DNA of 64,000 bases from Bradyrhizobium ottawaense (GCF_002278135.3 NZ_CP029425.2:868001-932000), one strand, 5' to 3'. Counted from the first letter of the stretch, positions 1-9,270 are shown. Program-made: numbers and translations. Notes: generated by a model not told the origin, from the sequence alone.

Positions 1-834
1 CGGCTTGCCGAAGGCTTTGCGCTCCTTGGTGTAGTCGGTGGTGAGCTTGACCGCGCGCTCCATCGCGGCGACGGCGCCGACCGCGAGCGCAAGCCGCTCC
101 TGCGGCAATTGCTGCATCAGTTGCACAAAACCCTGGCCTTCCTCCTTGCCGAGCAGGTTTTCCGGCGGCACGGTCACGTTGTCGAAGAACAGTTCCGAGG
201 TGTCGGAGGCATGCAGGCCGATCTTGTCGAGGTTGCGCCCGCGCTTGTAGCCGTCCGCGCCTGCGGTCTCGACCACGAGCAGCGAGATGCCCTTGGCACC
301 AGCATCGCCGGTGCGCGCGACCACGATGACGAGATCAGCGGCCTGGCCGTTGGTGATGAACGTCTTCTGGCCGTTGATGACGTAGGAATTGCCCTGTTTC
401 TTGGCCGTGGTCTTGACGGCCTGCAGATCCGAGCCGGTGCCGGGCTCGGTCATGGCGATGGCGCCGACCATCTCGCCCGAGGCCATCTTCGGCAGCCAGC
501 GCTTCTTCTGCTCCTCCGAGCCGTAGTTGAGGATGTAATGCGCGACGATGGCGCTGTGCACGGAGACGCCGGTCGTCAGCTCCGGCACCGTGCTTTCGAG
601 GTCGTCCAGCACCGCCGCGTCATAGGCGAAGGTCGCGCCCAGCCCGCCATATTCCTCCGGCACGCTCGCCAGCAGCGCGCCCATCTCGCCGAGCCCGCGC
701 CAGGCGAAGCGGTCGACCATCTTCTGCTCGCGCCATTTTTCGGCATGCGGCGCCAGATCCTTGGTGAGATATTTACGGAACTGGTCGCGGAAGACATCGA
801 GCTCTTCGGTCATCCAGGAGGAGCGGTAGGACAT
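1..834 (-). CDS. Acyl-CoA dehydrogenase (3' part outside the window)
   Basis: Reads leftward from ATG at 834 and runs off the left edge, so only about 278 N-terminal residues are visible of a family usually near 380. It begins MSYRSSWMTEEL; an internal ATG gives MTEEL as an alternative start. An N-terminal helical domain is followed by the signature AIAMTEPGTGSDLQ, the flavin-facing segment of acyl-CoA dehydrogenases, and NGQKTFITNGQ. The family oxidises acyl-CoA to 2-enoyl-CoA using FAD and passes electrons to ETF. An enoyl-CoA hydratase lies 2 kb away, consistent with a beta-oxidation-like neighbourhood. The substrate cannot be read because the active-site base region lies outside the window. 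Confidence 0.9.
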   Translation of the reverse strand, partial: MSYRSSWMTEELDVFRDQFRKYLTKDLAPHAEKWREQKMVDRFAWRGLGEMGALLASVPEEYGGLGATFAYDAAVLDDLESTVPELTTGVSVHSAIVAHYILNYGSEEQKKRWLPKMASGEMVGAIAMTEPGTGSDLQAVKTTAKKQGNSYVINGQKTFITNGQAADLVIVVARTGDAGAKGISLLVVETAGADGYKRGRNLDKIGLHASDTSELFFDNVTVPPENLLGKEEGQGFVQLMQQLPQERLALAVGAVAAMERAVKLTTDYTKERKAFGKP

Positions 835-960
835 GGTTACCTCGGTTGATGCGCGTTTCCGGCTTGGTAGGCCAGTCGGCCGCGGCAATTATTGTGTTTT
901 CAGGCTGCGCCGGTGACGCTACCAAGGCGGCCGGGGCGGCGTCTGTCGGGATGTCTGATT

Positions 961-1641
961 TTGGCGACCAAAACACAAGAGCTCAAGCTCGAGATCGAGC
1001 GCATCGGCACGGTCTCGGCGATTCTGACGCAGCCGGACAATGCGCGTGCCTGTTACGTGCTGGCGCATGGCGCGGGCGCCGATATGCGGCATGCTTTCAT
1101 GGAGAAGGTCGCGGCCGGCCTTGCCGATCGCGGCATCGCGACCTTTCGCTTCAATTTCCCCTACATGGAAGAGAAGAAGGGACGTCCCGACCAGCCGGCG
1201 GTCGCGCACGCTGCGATCCGCGCGGCAGTCGCGGAGGCGGCGCGGCTGTGCCCCGGGGTGACGCTCGTCGCAGGCGGCAAATCATTCGGCGGACGCATGA
1301 CCTCGCAGGCGCAGTCCAAGGCGCCGTTGCCTGACGTCAAAGGGCTCGCCTTCCTCGGCTTTCCCCTGCACGCCGACAAGAAGCCGTCGTCCGAGCGCGC
1401 CGAGCACCTCGCCGGCGTCACCATCCCCATGCTGTTCCTGCAAGGCACGCGCGATGGGCTTGCCGATCTGAGCTACCTCAAGCCTGTCGTCGAGAAACTC
1501 GGTCCGAAGAAGGCGACGCTGCATGAGATCGAAGGCGGCGATCACTCGTTCGCGGTGCTGAAGAAATCCGGCCGTAGCAATGACGAGGCGCTTACAGAGG
1601 TACTGAACGCGCTCGTAGCCTGGATCGACACGCTCGCCTGA
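961..1641 (+). CDS. Alpha/beta-hydrolase family protein (KANL3/Tex30-like)
   Basis: About 226 residues. The open frame extends upstream to 892, but homology-like sequence begins at KTQELKLEIE, so a TTG start at 961 is proposed; no strong ribosome binding site decides it. Motifs: YVLAHGAGADMRH (oxyanion strand-loop), GGKSFGGRMTS (nucleophile elbow with Ser in GKSFGG), and a late GGDHSF that supplies the His. These match the small alpha/beta hydrolases annotated as dienelactone-hydrolase-like or KANL3/Tex30. A cytoplasmic esterase or thioesterase role is plausible but the substrate is unknown. It stands convergent to the ketopantoate-reductase-like gene, three bases away. Confidence 0.75.
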   Translation: MATKTQELKLEIERIGTVSAILTQPDNARACYVLAHGAGADMRHAFMEKVAAGLADRGIATFRFNFPYMEEKKGRPDQPAVAHAAIRAAVAEAARLCPGVTLVAGGKSFGGRMTSQAQSKAPLPDVKGLAFLGFPLHADKKPSSERAEHLAGVTIPMLFLQGTRDGLADLSYLKPVVEKLGPKKATLHEIEGGDHSFAVLKKSGRSNDEALTEVLNALVAWIDTLA

Positions 1642-1644
1642 GGC

Positions 1645-2619
1645 TCACGCCGAATAAAGCCCCTTGTCGCGGGCCTTCTGGATCGCGAGCGCGGCAATGA
1701 GATCGAGCGTCGGTGTCGACAGGCCTGCCGTGCGCGCGAAGGCGGCGGGCGCCTTCACCAGAACGTCGATCTCCATGGCGCGGCCAAGCTCGTAGTCCTG
1801 CAGCAGCGATGGCTTGTGATTGGGGGCGGGTCCGCTCCGCGTCACGCGCTTGACCTCGGGGATGAAATGCTGCGCGATGTCGTTGGCCTCGTTCAGCATG
1901 CGCGGGATGACCTCCGCAAAGGCGGCGTCGTCGCGCACGCCGCGTGCGGTCTGGCCGGTCAGCAGGCACAGCACCGACAGCGACATGTTGGTCAGCAGTT
2001 TCGACCAGATCGCCTCGCGGATTTCCGCGACCGGCGGGGACTCCAGCCGCGCGTCGTTGAAGACGCCGCGCAGCTTGGTGATGCGCTCGCAATTGCGGTC
2101 GTCGCATTCGCCGATCAGCAGGCGGTTGCGGTCCGGGGTGAGGTTGTGCACCACGCCGGGCGCGGTCACCTCGTTGGAGGAGAAGACGACGCCGCCGATG
2201 ATCCGCTCCTTCGGGATGCAGGCGCGCAAGCGTCCGCCGGGGTCGAGGAAGGAAATGTCCGGCGGTGTCGGGTGCCGCGGCGGCAGGCCGATCCCGTACC
2301 ACCAGGGAATACCGTTCTGGGCAAAGACGATGGCGGTGTCGTCCCGAAGCAGCGGCTTGATGCTGGCGACCAGCCCCGGGAGCGCAGTGGCCTTCAACGT
2401 CGAGATCACGACGTCCTGCGGACCGAGCTGGGCTGGGTCGCCCGAGGCGTTCACCTTGGCGGAGACCTCGGAATCGCCGACGCGCAGTTTGAGGCCGCCC
2501 GCCCGGACCGCCTCCAGATGCGCCCCCCGCATCACGCACGAAACGTCATGACCAGCGCGCGCCAGCCGGACCGCGATATGGCTGCCGACGGCGCCCGCGC
2601 CGAAAATGCAGATGCGCAT
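1645..2619 (-). CDS. 2-dehydropantoate 2-reductase family protein (ApbA/PanE)
   Basis: 324 residues from ATG at 2619. The N-terminal Rossmann motif MRICIFGAGAVGSHIA is the PanE/ApbA NADP-binding signature; the C-terminal half contains the family helix IREAIWSKLLTNMSLSVLC with the conserved Lys-Asn region. PanE reduces ketopantoate to pantoate in CoA synthesis, but rhizobia carry several paralogues that probably act on other 2-oxoacids, so no symbol is assigned. The same frame stays open upstream to 3486, but that stretch is a shadow of the enoyl-CoA hydratase gene. It is divergent from that gene with about 150 bp between. Confidence 0.85.
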   Translation of the reverse strand: MRICIFGAGAVGSHIAVRLARAGHDVSCVMRGAHLEAVRAGGLKLRVGDSEVSAKVNASGDPAQLGPQDVVISTLKATALPGLVASIKPLLRDDTAIVFAQNGIPWWYGIGLPPRHPTPPDISFLDPGGRLRACIPKERIIGGVVFSSNEVTAPGVVHNLTPDRNRLLIGECDDRNCERITKLRGVFNDARLESPPVAEIREAIWSKLLTNMSLSVLCLLTGQTARGVRDDAAFAEVIPRMLNEANDIAQHFIPEVKRVTRSGPAPNHKPSLLQDYELGRAMEIDVLVKAPAAFARTAGLSTPTLDLIAALAIQKARDKGLYSA

Positions 2620-2772
2620 GATGATTCCGTCCCTGGTCCCAAACTGCCGCCCGGCGCCACCATGACACAAGCCGCCATGCGATGGGCGCGACCGCCCCAC
2701 GCTGGAAAGATATGGATCGGGATGCGTTGCCTCGGCCATAGTGCACGGCAAACAATGACCGGAGGATCGCCG

Positions 2773-3576
2773 ATGACTGCCAGCCCCGTGCTGTGGACCC
2801 TCGATGAGCGTGGGGTTGCGACCGTCACGTTGAACCGGCCGGAGGTCAACAACGCCTATGACGGCGCGCTGATCGCGGGCGTGCTCGCGGCCATGGACGA
2901 TCTCGGCAAAAAGCCGAATCTTCGCGTCGTCGTGTTGAGGGGCAATGGCAAGCATTTCCAGGCCGGCGCCGACCTGAAATGGATCAACGGCGTGCGGCCG
3001 CAATCGGCTGATGCGAACGAGGCAGCCTCGCGCGCGACCTTCGAGGCCGTGCAGCGACTCAACACGCTGCCGATCCCGACGGTCGCACTGGTGCAGGGCG
3101 GCTGCTTCGGTGGTGGCACCGGCGTGATCGCAGGCTGCGACGTCGTGATCGCCGCGGACAACGCCCTGTTCTCGATCACCGAGGTGCGTTGGGGCCTGAC
3201 CGCGGCGATCATCATCCCGCAGCTTTGCGACGCCATCGGCGTGCGCCAGGTCCGCCGCTACGCGCTCACCGGCGAGCGTTTCGGCGCCGAGGACGCCCGC
3301 CGCATCGGTCTCGTACATGAGGTGGTGCCGCTCGCCGATCTCGAAGCCGCCGGAACCAAGGTGGTCGAGCAGCTGCTCGCCAACGGGCCGGAGGCGATGG
3401 CCGAGACCAAGAAGCTCGCGCTGGAGAGCTCGTTCGGCGGCATGGCGGTGGACGATGCCGCGTATGCGCGGCTCGTCCACCTGCATTCGCTCAAGCGCCA
3501 GAGCGCGGAAGCGGCGGAAGGGCTGGCCTCGTTCGCCGAGAAGCGGGCGGGGAATTGGGGCGGTGGGAAAGGTTGA
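2773..3576 (+). CDS. Enoyl-CoA hydratase/isomerase family protein
   Basis: 267 residues from ATG at 2773, preceded by GGAGG about eight bases upstream. Crotonase-fold motifs are clear: RGNGKHFQAGADLKWI (first oxyanion-hole loop) and GGCFGGGTGVIAGCDVVIAAD (second oxyanion loop). The place of the second catalytic Glu is occupied by TEVRWGL. The family adds water to 2-enoyl-CoA or carries out related reactions. Its position near an acyl-CoA dehydrogenase suggests acyl-CoA degradation, and methylglutaconyl-CoA hydratase-type members look similar. Convergent with the small secreted protein gene that follows. Confidence 0.88.
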   Translation: MTASPVLWTLDERGVATVTLNRPEVNNAYDGALIAGVLAAMDDLGKKPNLRVVVLRGNGKHFQAGADLKWINGVRPQSADANEAASRATFEAVQRLNTLPIPTVALVQGGCFGGGTGVIAGCDVVIAADNALFSITEVRWGLTAAIIIPQLCDAIGVRQVRRYALTGERFGAEDARRIGLVHEVVPLADLEAAGTKVVEQLLANGPEAMAETKKLALESSFGGMAVDDAAYARLVHLHSLKRQSAEAAEGLASFAEKRAGNWGGGKG

Positions 3577-3579
3577 GTG

Positions 3580-3852
3580 TCAGCAGCCGCGGCAGATGTT
3601 GTTGATGCTGCGATAGACGGCGTCGTCGTCCTGCCGCATCTGGCGCAGAGTTTCGAGTGTCTGACCGTCGTTGGCGGGGGCAACGGGCCTGCGCTTCGCG
3701 GCCAGTTCGTCCTCCTGCCGCTTGTAGCAGGCCTCGCGCTCGGGCTTGGCCTGAATGAAGCGGCAGTTTTGCTCCACGGCTGCGGCGGGAGCGGCGGAGA
3801 TCGCGAGAGCGATCACGGCGGGCAGGGCGAATTTCAAGAGCGTCGAATCCAT
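3580..3852 (-). CDS. Small secreted/periplasmic protein of unknown function
   Basis: 90 residues from ATG at 3852. A signal peptide is evident (MDSTLLKFALPAVIALAIS, then SAAPAAA). The mature part is charged and has four cysteines: NCRFIQ, EACYKRQ and a terminal CRGC. The cysteine spacing suggests disulfides and periplasmic location. An upstream in-frame extension to 3888 would place residues before the signal peptide and is less likely. No known family is recognised. Confidence 0.6.
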   Translation of the reverse strand: MDSTLLKFALPAVIALAISAAPAAAVEQNCRFIQAKPEREACYKRQEDELAAKRRPVAPANDGQTLETLRQMRQDDDAVYRSINNICRGC

Positions 3853-3918
3853 GCGGCCACTTCTGTCAGGTCCGCCATTCCCGGGCAACCGTCTTTTGGC
3901 GGGCTACGGCACTGCACT

Positions 3919-4803
3919 TCACAGCGACGGCGCCAGTGACGTTTTCAGCAGCGTCAGCAGCGCCTGCACCGCGGCGGCATTGCGCCGCCGCTCGGGGATC
4001 GTGGCTTTCACCCACAGCTCCGGAATTGGAAAGTCGCGCAGCACCGGCTTGAGCGTGCCGTCGCGCAAGGCGTCCGCGACGAGATAATGCGAGATCAGCG
4101 CGATGCCGTTGCCGGCGATCGCGCTGCGCGCCAGCACGTGTCCCTCATTGGTGGAGAGCAGCGGGCTGACCTGGATGCTGATGCGGCCGCGTGGTCCGTC
4201 GAAGATCCATTCCGGGCCGGTCGGCATGAAGCTGAGGCAGCGATGCTCGACGAGGTCGCGCGGATGTTTTGGCGTGCCATGTTTCTTCAAATAAGCGGGC
4301 GAGGCGCAGAGCAGCCGCCTCAGCGCGCACAGCGGCTCGTCGACCACGCCGCCGAACGAATGCGGGAAGGCGCCGATGGCGATGTCGAAGCCTTCCGTGA
4401 CGGGATCGACCGGGCGATCGATCAGCACGATATCGAGCTTCAGCTTCGGGTTCTGGGTCTGAAACGCGCTGAAGGCGTCGGCGAGCCGGGCGACGGTCAG
4501 CGAGGTCGGTGCCTTGATGCGCAGATGATCGACGAGGTCGTGGCCCTTCTCGCCCATGCGTGAGAGCAGATCGGTCGCATCGGTCACCACGCCGCGTGCG
4601 CGATGCACATAGCGCTGTCCGGCCTCGGTCAGCCGCAATTGCCGGGTCGAGCGGTGAAACAGCGCCGTGCCGATCCGCGCCTCCAGCTGCGTGACGCGCT
4701 TGGCCACCACCGAGGTCGAGACGCCGAGCTTTCGCGCTGCGGCCGAGAAGCCGGTGGCGTCGGCGGTCGCCAGGAACGCTTGCAGGTTCACCAGGATGTC
4801 CAT
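3919..4803 (-). CDS. LysR-family transcriptional regulator
   Basis: 294 residues. N-terminal winged HTH at about residues 1-60 (FLATADATGFSAAARKLGVS, then VVAKRVTQLEARIG and LFHRSTRQLRLTEAG), followed by a PBP2-type effector domain. This is the CrgA/YhjC-like branch of LysR proteins. It is divergently placed against the FAD oxidoreductase-ABC operon starting at 4914, the usual layout for control of the neighbour operon and itself. The 110-bp divergent region holds TTCGCGAA (4819-4826), a possible half of an operator, but nothing proves binding. Confidence 0.9.
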   Translation of the reverse strand: MDILVNLQAFLATADATGFSAAARKLGVSTSVVAKRVTQLEARIGTALFHRSTRQLRLTEAGQRYVHRARGVVTDATDLLSRMGEKGHDLVDHLRIKAPTSLTVARLADAFSAFQTQNPKLKLDIVLIDRPVDPVTEGFDIAIGAFPHSFGGVVDEPLCALRRLLCASPAYLKKHGTPKHPRDLVEHRCLSFMPTGPEWIFDGPRGRISIQVSPLLSTNEGHVLARSAIAGNGIALISHYLVADALRDGTLKPVLRDFPIPELWVKATIPERRRNAAAVQALLTLLKTSLAPSL

Positions 4804-4913
4804 CTCGACCTTTCTCGATTCGCGAAAGCTGATCGCGTATTTTGGTAGATTGTAGCCCGCCTCGCGTTAATTCATAGTCGAACCCAAGCAAGAGATTTGG
4901 GAAGGGACGCGCC

Positions 4914-6281
4914 ATGCGGGCCATGACGATCGAAGAACCGGCACGACAGGTGCCGCTCTATGGCGAATATGAAGTCGTCGTGCTTGGCGGCGGCCCGGCC
5001 GGCATCGTTGCCGCGGCCTCAGCCGCGCGCGCGGGGCGAAAGACGCTTCTGATCGAGCGCTACGGCTTTCTCGGCGGCATGGGCACCGCTGCCGGTGTCA
5101 CAAATTTTTGCGGTCTGCATGGCAATGTCTACGGCCAGGCCCATCGCCTCGTGCAGGGCATGGCGTCCGAGCTGCTGGCGCGGATCGATCGGCTCAACGG
5201 CCTGAACACGCCGCATCTGATCCTCGACAAGGTCTTTGCGCAGGCCTACGACACCGCGGCCTACAAGATCGCGGCCGATCAGTTGCTCGCGAGCCACAAG
5301 GTGCACATCCTCTTCCACGCGCTCGGCGCCGGCGTCGTGATGGGTGACGACAGCCGCATCGACGCGCTGATGGTCGAGACCAAGGCCGGGCGGCAGGCGG
5401 TGCGATCAGAGATCTTCATCGATTGCTCCGGCGACGGTGATCTCGCCGTCTGGGCCGGCGCGCCGTTCGAGATCGGTGACGAGCATGGCCATCCGATGTA
5501 CCCCTCGATGATGCTCCGCCTCAACGGCATCGATCCCGCAAAGGCGGGCGAAGCCTGGCGCACCATTCCGCAATTGATGGAGAAGGCGCTCGCCGCCGGT
5601 ACCCACACATTTCCGCGCAAGAGCGCCATCGTGCGGCCGCAGAAATCCGGCATCGAATGGCGGGTGAACTTCACGCAAGTGGCGCGCGAGGACGGCCATG
5701 CCATCAACGGCGTCGAGCCTGACGATCTAACCCGCGGCGAGATCGAGGGCCGCAAGCAGGCGCTCGCCGCCTACGAGTTCCTGCGCAGCACCGTGCCGGG
5801 CTTTGAAAAATCCTACATCGTCGATTTGCCGCCGCAGCTCGGCATCCGCGAGACCCGCCGCATCAAGGGCGGCTACCAGCTCAGCGGCGAGGACGTGCTC
5901 GGCTGCGCCTCCTTCGAGGATTCGATCGGCGTCAATGGCTGGCCGATCGAGGCCCACGTGCCCGGCGACGTGATCTTCACTTTTCCGCCGATCCCGGAAT
6001 CGCGCGGCTATAACGAGTTGCCCTACCGCATGCTGGTGCCTGAAGGCGTCGACAACCTCCTGGTCGCCGGCCGCTGTGCCTCCATGACCCATGAGGGCCA
6101 GTCCGCGGCGCGGGTGTCGGGGGCCTGTTTCGTGATGGGCGAGGCGGCCGGTTCCGCCGCCGCGCTGGCGCTGTCCGGAAACCGCATCCCCCGTGATATC
6201 CCCATTGAAAAATTGCAGGAAACGTTGAAACAACAGGGCGCCTTCATCGGCCGGGACCAGATGGTGCCCGAAGGCCTGTAA
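4914..6281 (+). CDS. FAD-dependent oxidoreductase (FAD_oxidored family)
   Basis: 455 residues; ATG at 4914 follows AAGGGACG. The dinucleotide-binding motif VVVLGGGPAGIVAAASAARAG is near residues 22-42, followed by IERYGFLGGMGTAAGV; a second FAD motif (LLVAGRCASMTHEGQSA) lies near the C terminus. The family includes dehydrogenases of unknown substrate and BaiN-like enzymes. It is the first gene of a co-directional set with a substrate-binding protein, ABC ATPase and permease (to 9062), so it probably oxidises or reduces the compound that transporter imports. Which compound is not readable from sequence. Confidence 0.85.
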   Translation: MRAMTIEEPARQVPLYGEYEVVVLGGGPAGIVAAASAARAGRKTLLIERYGFLGGMGTAAGVTNFCGLHGNVYGQAHRLVQGMASELLARIDRLNGLNTPHLILDKVFAQAYDTAAYKIAADQLLASHKVHILFHALGAGVVMGDDSRIDALMVETKAGRQAVRSEIFIDCSGDGDLAVWAGAPFEIGDEHGHPMYPSMMLRLNGIDPAKAGEAWRTIPQLMEKALAAGTHTFPRKSAIVRPQKSGIEWRVNFTQVAREDGHAINGVEPDDLTRGEIEGRKQALAAYEFLRSTVPGFEKSYIVDLPPQLGIRETRRIKGGYQLSGEDVLGCASFEDSIGVNGWPIEAHVPGDVIFTFPPIPESRGYNELPYRMLVPEGVDNLLVAGRCASMTHEGQSAARVSGACFVMGEAAGSAAALALSGNRIPRDIPIEKLQETLKQQGAFIGRDQMVPEGL

Positions 6282-6315
6282 CGCACTGCAAGACAACGAC
6301 GGCGGAGGAAACGGG

Positions 6316-7320
6316 ATGATCGGGATAATGCGGCTCGCGCTTGCGGGGCTGGTGGCGATCACGGCGATGGGCACGGCGCGGGCCGAGGACGCGCTGAAGG
6401 CCAGGATCGGCGTGCTCCGTCTGTCCTCCTCCGCGCCGGTCTTCATCGCGCAGGACAAGGGCTATTTCCGCGAGGCCGGCCTCGAGGTCGAGCTGAAATT
6501 CTTCGAAGCGGCCCAGCCGATCGCGGTCGCGACGACCTCGGGCGACGTCGATTTCGGCATCACCGCCTTCACCGCCGGTCTCTACAATCTCGCCGGCAAG
6601 GGCGTGCTGAAGGTGATTGGCGGGATGAGCCGCGAAAAGGCCGGCTATCCCCTGATCGGCTATTTCGCCAGCAACAACGCCTACGCGGCCGGATTGAAGA
6701 CGCCGAAGGACCTCGCCGGCAAACGCGTGGCGATGACGCAGGTCGGATCGAGCTTTCATTATTCGCTCGGCCTGCTCGCCGACAAATACGGCTTCAAGCT
6801 CTCTGAGGTGAAGATCGTGCCGCTGCAATCGTTGTCGAACGCCGCCGCCGCGCTGAAGGGCGAGACCGTCGATGCGGCGCTGCTGCCGATCTCGACCGCG
6901 CGAAAGCTCACGGACGAAGGCGGCGCGAAATTCTTAGGCTGGGTCGGCGACGAGACGCCGTGGCAGCTGGGCGCCGTGTTCGCCTCGCCGAAGACGCTGA
7001 CCAACAAGGCGCTGGTGACGAAGCTGCTCGGCGCACTCGCCAAGGCCGACCGCGAATATCACGACGTCATCCTCGCCTCGATGAAGGACGGCGTCGCCCC
7101 GATCAACGACAAGACCAAGCCATTGCTGGAGATCATCGCCAAATACACCAACCTGCCGGTCGAGCAGGTGGTCGGCAATTGCGCCTATATCGATCCCGAC
7201 GGCAAGCTCGACGTGAAGAACGTCGACAACCAGATCAAATGGCTGCAGGAGCAGGGCTTTGCCGACAAGGGCTTCGACGCCAACGCGATCATCGCCAAGG
7301 AATTTGTGAAGGCGGATTGA
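6316..7320 (+). CDS. ABC transporter substrate-binding protein (NMT1/SsuA-like)
   Basis: 334 residues from ATG at 6316, with GGAGG ten bases before. A signal peptide ends at about GTARA-ED (residues 22-24). The mature protein opens RIGVLRLSSSAPVFIAQDKG and has LEVELKFFEAAQPIAVATTS, typical of the taurine/sulfonate/nitrate periplasmic binding proteins. It is followed by a palindromic repeat and then its ATPase and permease. Ligand unknown; aliphatic sulfonate, nitrile or amine-type organic molecules are usual for the family. Confidence 0.87.
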   Translation: MIGIMRLALAGLVAITAMGTARAEDALKARIGVLRLSSSAPVFIAQDKGYFREAGLEVELKFFEAAQPIAVATTSGDVDFGITAFTAGLYNLAGKGVLKVIGGMSREKAGYPLIGYFASNNAYAAGLKTPKDLAGKRVAMTQVGSSFHYSLGLLADKYGFKLSEVKIVPLQSLSNAAAALKGETVDAALLPISTARKLTDEGGAKFLGWVGDETPWQLGAVFASPKTLTNKALVTKLLGALAKADREYHDVILASMKDGVAPINDKTKPLLEIIAKYTNLPVEQVVGNCAYIDPDGKLDVKNVDNQIKWLQEQGFADKGFDANAIIAKEFVKAD

Positions 7321-7343
7321 TTGATGCGAGTCCTACTCTCTCC

Positions 7344-7456
7344 CCGTCATCCTGAGGTGCTCGCGAAGCGAGCCTCGAAGGATGCGCGGCCCGGATGCAG
7401 CGGGGCCGTCGCCCTTCGAGGCCTCCGCTTCGCTCCAGCACCTCAGGGTGACGGAT
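7344..7456. repeat. Intergenic palindromic repeat, CATCCTGAGG class
   Basis: About 113 bp bounded by CCGTCATCCTGAGGTGC on the left and GCACCTCAGGGTGACGG on the right, which are inverted copies; inside are smaller hairpins (CTCGCGAAGCGAG). The same boundary words recur at 19600 and 28102. It lies between the substrate-binding gene and the ATPase, where it could act as a processing or attenuation hairpin within the operon. Confidence 0.8.
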
Positions 7457-7474
7457 TGAAGAGCGGAGTTTGAG

Positions 7475-8248
7475 ATGGACCTGATCGCCAACCACATCAG
7501 CCACCGCTTCGGCGACCTCGCCGTGCTCGACGACGTCTCCTTCACGGTCAGCGCCGGGGAGGTGGTGGCGATCGTCGGGCCCTCCGGCTGCGGCAAGAGC
7601 ACGCTGCTGTCCATCCTCGGCGGGCTGTTGCAGCCGACCTCAGGCGAGCCCGAGTTGCGTGGCGCGCCGCCGGCGGACAGCCTCAATCCGCTGACCTTCG
7701 TATTCCAGGATTTTGCGCTGCTGCCCTGGGCCAGCGTGGAGGAGAACGTCGAATTCCCGTTGCTGCACACTCAGCTCTCGGCCACTCAGCGCCGTGAGCT
7801 GGTCGAGGATGCCTTGCGCCGCACGGGGCTGACTGATTTTCGCAAAACCTATCCCAAGCAGCTCTCCGGCGGCATGCGCCAGCGTGTCGGCATCTCGCGC
7901 GCGCTCGCGGTGAAGCCCGCGATCCTCTTGATGGACGAGCCGCTCTCCGCGCTGGATTCGCAGACCCGCGAACTCCTGATGGAGGATTTCGTCCGCCTGC
8001 TCGCCGATGGCGGCATGGGCGCGGTCTATGTCACCCATAATCTCGAAGAGGCTGCGCGGCTGGCCGATCGCATCGTGGTGTTGTCACGGCGGCCCGGCCG
8101 CATCCGCGAGGTCGTGACCGTGCCGATGACGCGCACTGAACGCGGCGAAGCGGCGGCGCGCGAAAAACTGCTGGCGCTGCAGAACCAGATCTGGTCGCTG
8201 ATCCGCAACGAAGCCATCGATGCCGAGCGCGAGGTCCAGCATGCTTGA
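7475..8248 (+). CDS. ABC transporter ATP-binding protein (SsuB/TauB type)
   Basis: 257 residues. Walker A GPSGCGKST, Q-loop VFQDFALLPWASVEEN, signature LSGGMRQR, Walker B ILLMDEP followed by LSALDSQTR, and the switch His in VYVTHNLEEA are all present, so it should be a competent ATPase. Length fits the nitrate/sulfonate importer class. Its last codons overlap the start of the permease by eight bases, indicating translational coupling. Confidence 0.92.
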   Translation: MDLIANHISHRFGDLAVLDDVSFTVSAGEVVAIVGPSGCGKSTLLSILGGLLQPTSGEPELRGAPPADSLNPLTFVFQDFALLPWASVEENVEFPLLHTQLSATQRRELVEDALRRTGLTDFRKTYPKQLSGGMRQRVGISRALAVKPAILLMDEPLSALDSQTRELLMEDFVRLLADGGMGAVYVTHNLEEAARLADRIVVLSRRPGRIREVVTVPMTRTERGEAAAREKLLALQNQIWSLIRNEAIDAEREVQHA

Positions 8249-9062
8249 TCGCGCGGCGACTGACACTGCGAAGGATAGCGCGACGCGGCGCGTCCGCTTT
8301 CGTGGCGCCGGCTTCGTGCCCGCGTCGAGCCGTTTCGGCGGCTGGATCGCGCTCGCACTGGTCATCGCGATCTGGCAGGCGGCGGGCAGCACCGGCCTCG
8401 TCAATCCCCTGTTTCTGCCTGCGCCGTTGGCGATCGCGCGCTCGATCTATCAGCTCGCGATCTCAGGCGCGCTCTGGCAGCATTTGTCGGCATCGCTGCT
8501 GCGCATCGGCGTCGGCTGGCTGTTGGGGACGGCGGCTGGCATCGCCGTCGGCTTTGCCATCGGCCTGTCGCGGCTCGCGCGCAGCGTCGGCATCACCTTC
8601 ATCTCGGCGCTGTTCCCGATCCCGAAGATCGCGCTGCTGCCGCTGTTGATCCTCTGGCTCGGCATCGGCGAAGAGCCGAAGATCGCGACCATTGCACTGG
8701 GGGTGTTCTTCTCCACCGCGATCTCGGTCTATAGCGGCGTCGATGCGGTGCCGCGCAACCTCATCCGCATGGCGCAGAGCTTCAACGTCCCCTTCGCCAC
8801 CATCGTGCGCAAGGTGATCTGGCCCGGCGCGCTGCCCGCGATCCTCGCCGGCTTCCGCATCACGGCGTCGGTGGCGCTGCTGCTCGTCGTGAGCGCCGAG
8901 ATGATCGGCGCCCAATACGGCATCGGCGCCTTTGTGCTCCAGGCCGGCAATCTGATGCAGACCGATCAGCTGCTCGCGGGCGTGGTGATCCTGTCGGTGT
9001 TCGGGCTGGCGGTCGGGAAGGTGATCGGCTGGTTGGAGACAAGGTTGCTGCATTGGCGGTAG
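8241..9062 (+). CDS. ABC transporter permease (SsuC/TauC type)
   Basis: 273 residues; ATG at 8241 overlaps the ATPase stop. Several hydrophobic membrane segments are visible (for example GWIALALVIAIWQAAGS and LLVVSAEMIGAQYG), and the cytoplasmic EAA-loop region is APAILAGFRI-like (WPGALPAILAGFRITASVAL). With the two genes before it this makes a complete binding-protein-dependent importer in the inner membrane. Confidence 0.9.
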   Translation: MLDRAATDTAKDSATRRVRFRGAGFVPASSRFGGWIALALVIAIWQAAGSTGLVNPLFLPAPLAIARSIYQLAISGALWQHLSASLLRIGVGWLLGTAAGIAVGFAIGLSRLARSVGITFISALFPIPKIALLPLLILWLGIGEEPKIATIALGVFFSTAISVYSGVDAVPRNLIRMAQSFNVPFATIVRKVIWPGALPAILAGFRITASVALLLVVSAEMIGAQYGIGAFVLQAGNLMQTDQLLAGVVILSVFGLAVGKVIGWLETRLLHWR

Positions 9063-9108
9063 GCGCGTCCGCAATGATGCGGGGCGCAGATGCGCCACAA
9101 CCTCCGCC

Positions 9109-9242
9109 GTCGTCCCGGCGAACGCCGGGACCCATACCGCGTGATCTATCGAGTGTGGGCGGTCTTCGTACCGGCTGGATAACTGCAAGTCTTCGCCAAA
9201 CTACTCCCTGTGGTTATGGGTCCCGGCGTTCGCCGGGACGAC
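9109..9242. repeat. Intergenic palindromic repeat, GTCGTCCCGG class
   Basis: Left arm GTCGTCCCGGCGAACGCCGG and right arm CCGGCGTTCGCCGGGACGAC are inverted copies flanking GGGACCCATA and TGGTTATGGGTCCC. It sits between the convergent permease and gentisate dioxygenase genes and could form a bidirectional transcription end. Relatives occur at 11693, 21783 and 24245, with a variant at 10396. Confidence 0.8.
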
Positions 9243-9270
9243 AGTTGAGTATTTGTCCGGCAGCGTGGCC

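Noticed and set aside
109..849. Long plus-strand frame opposite the acyl-CoA dehydrogenase
   Set aside because: High-GC antisense shadow; the minus strand carries the clear acyl-CoA dehydrogenase motifs.
2620..3486. Minus-strand extension of the ketopantoate-reductase frame
   Set aside because: It is antisense to the enoyl-CoA hydratase gene, and the Rossmann motif begins exactly at the ATG at 2619.
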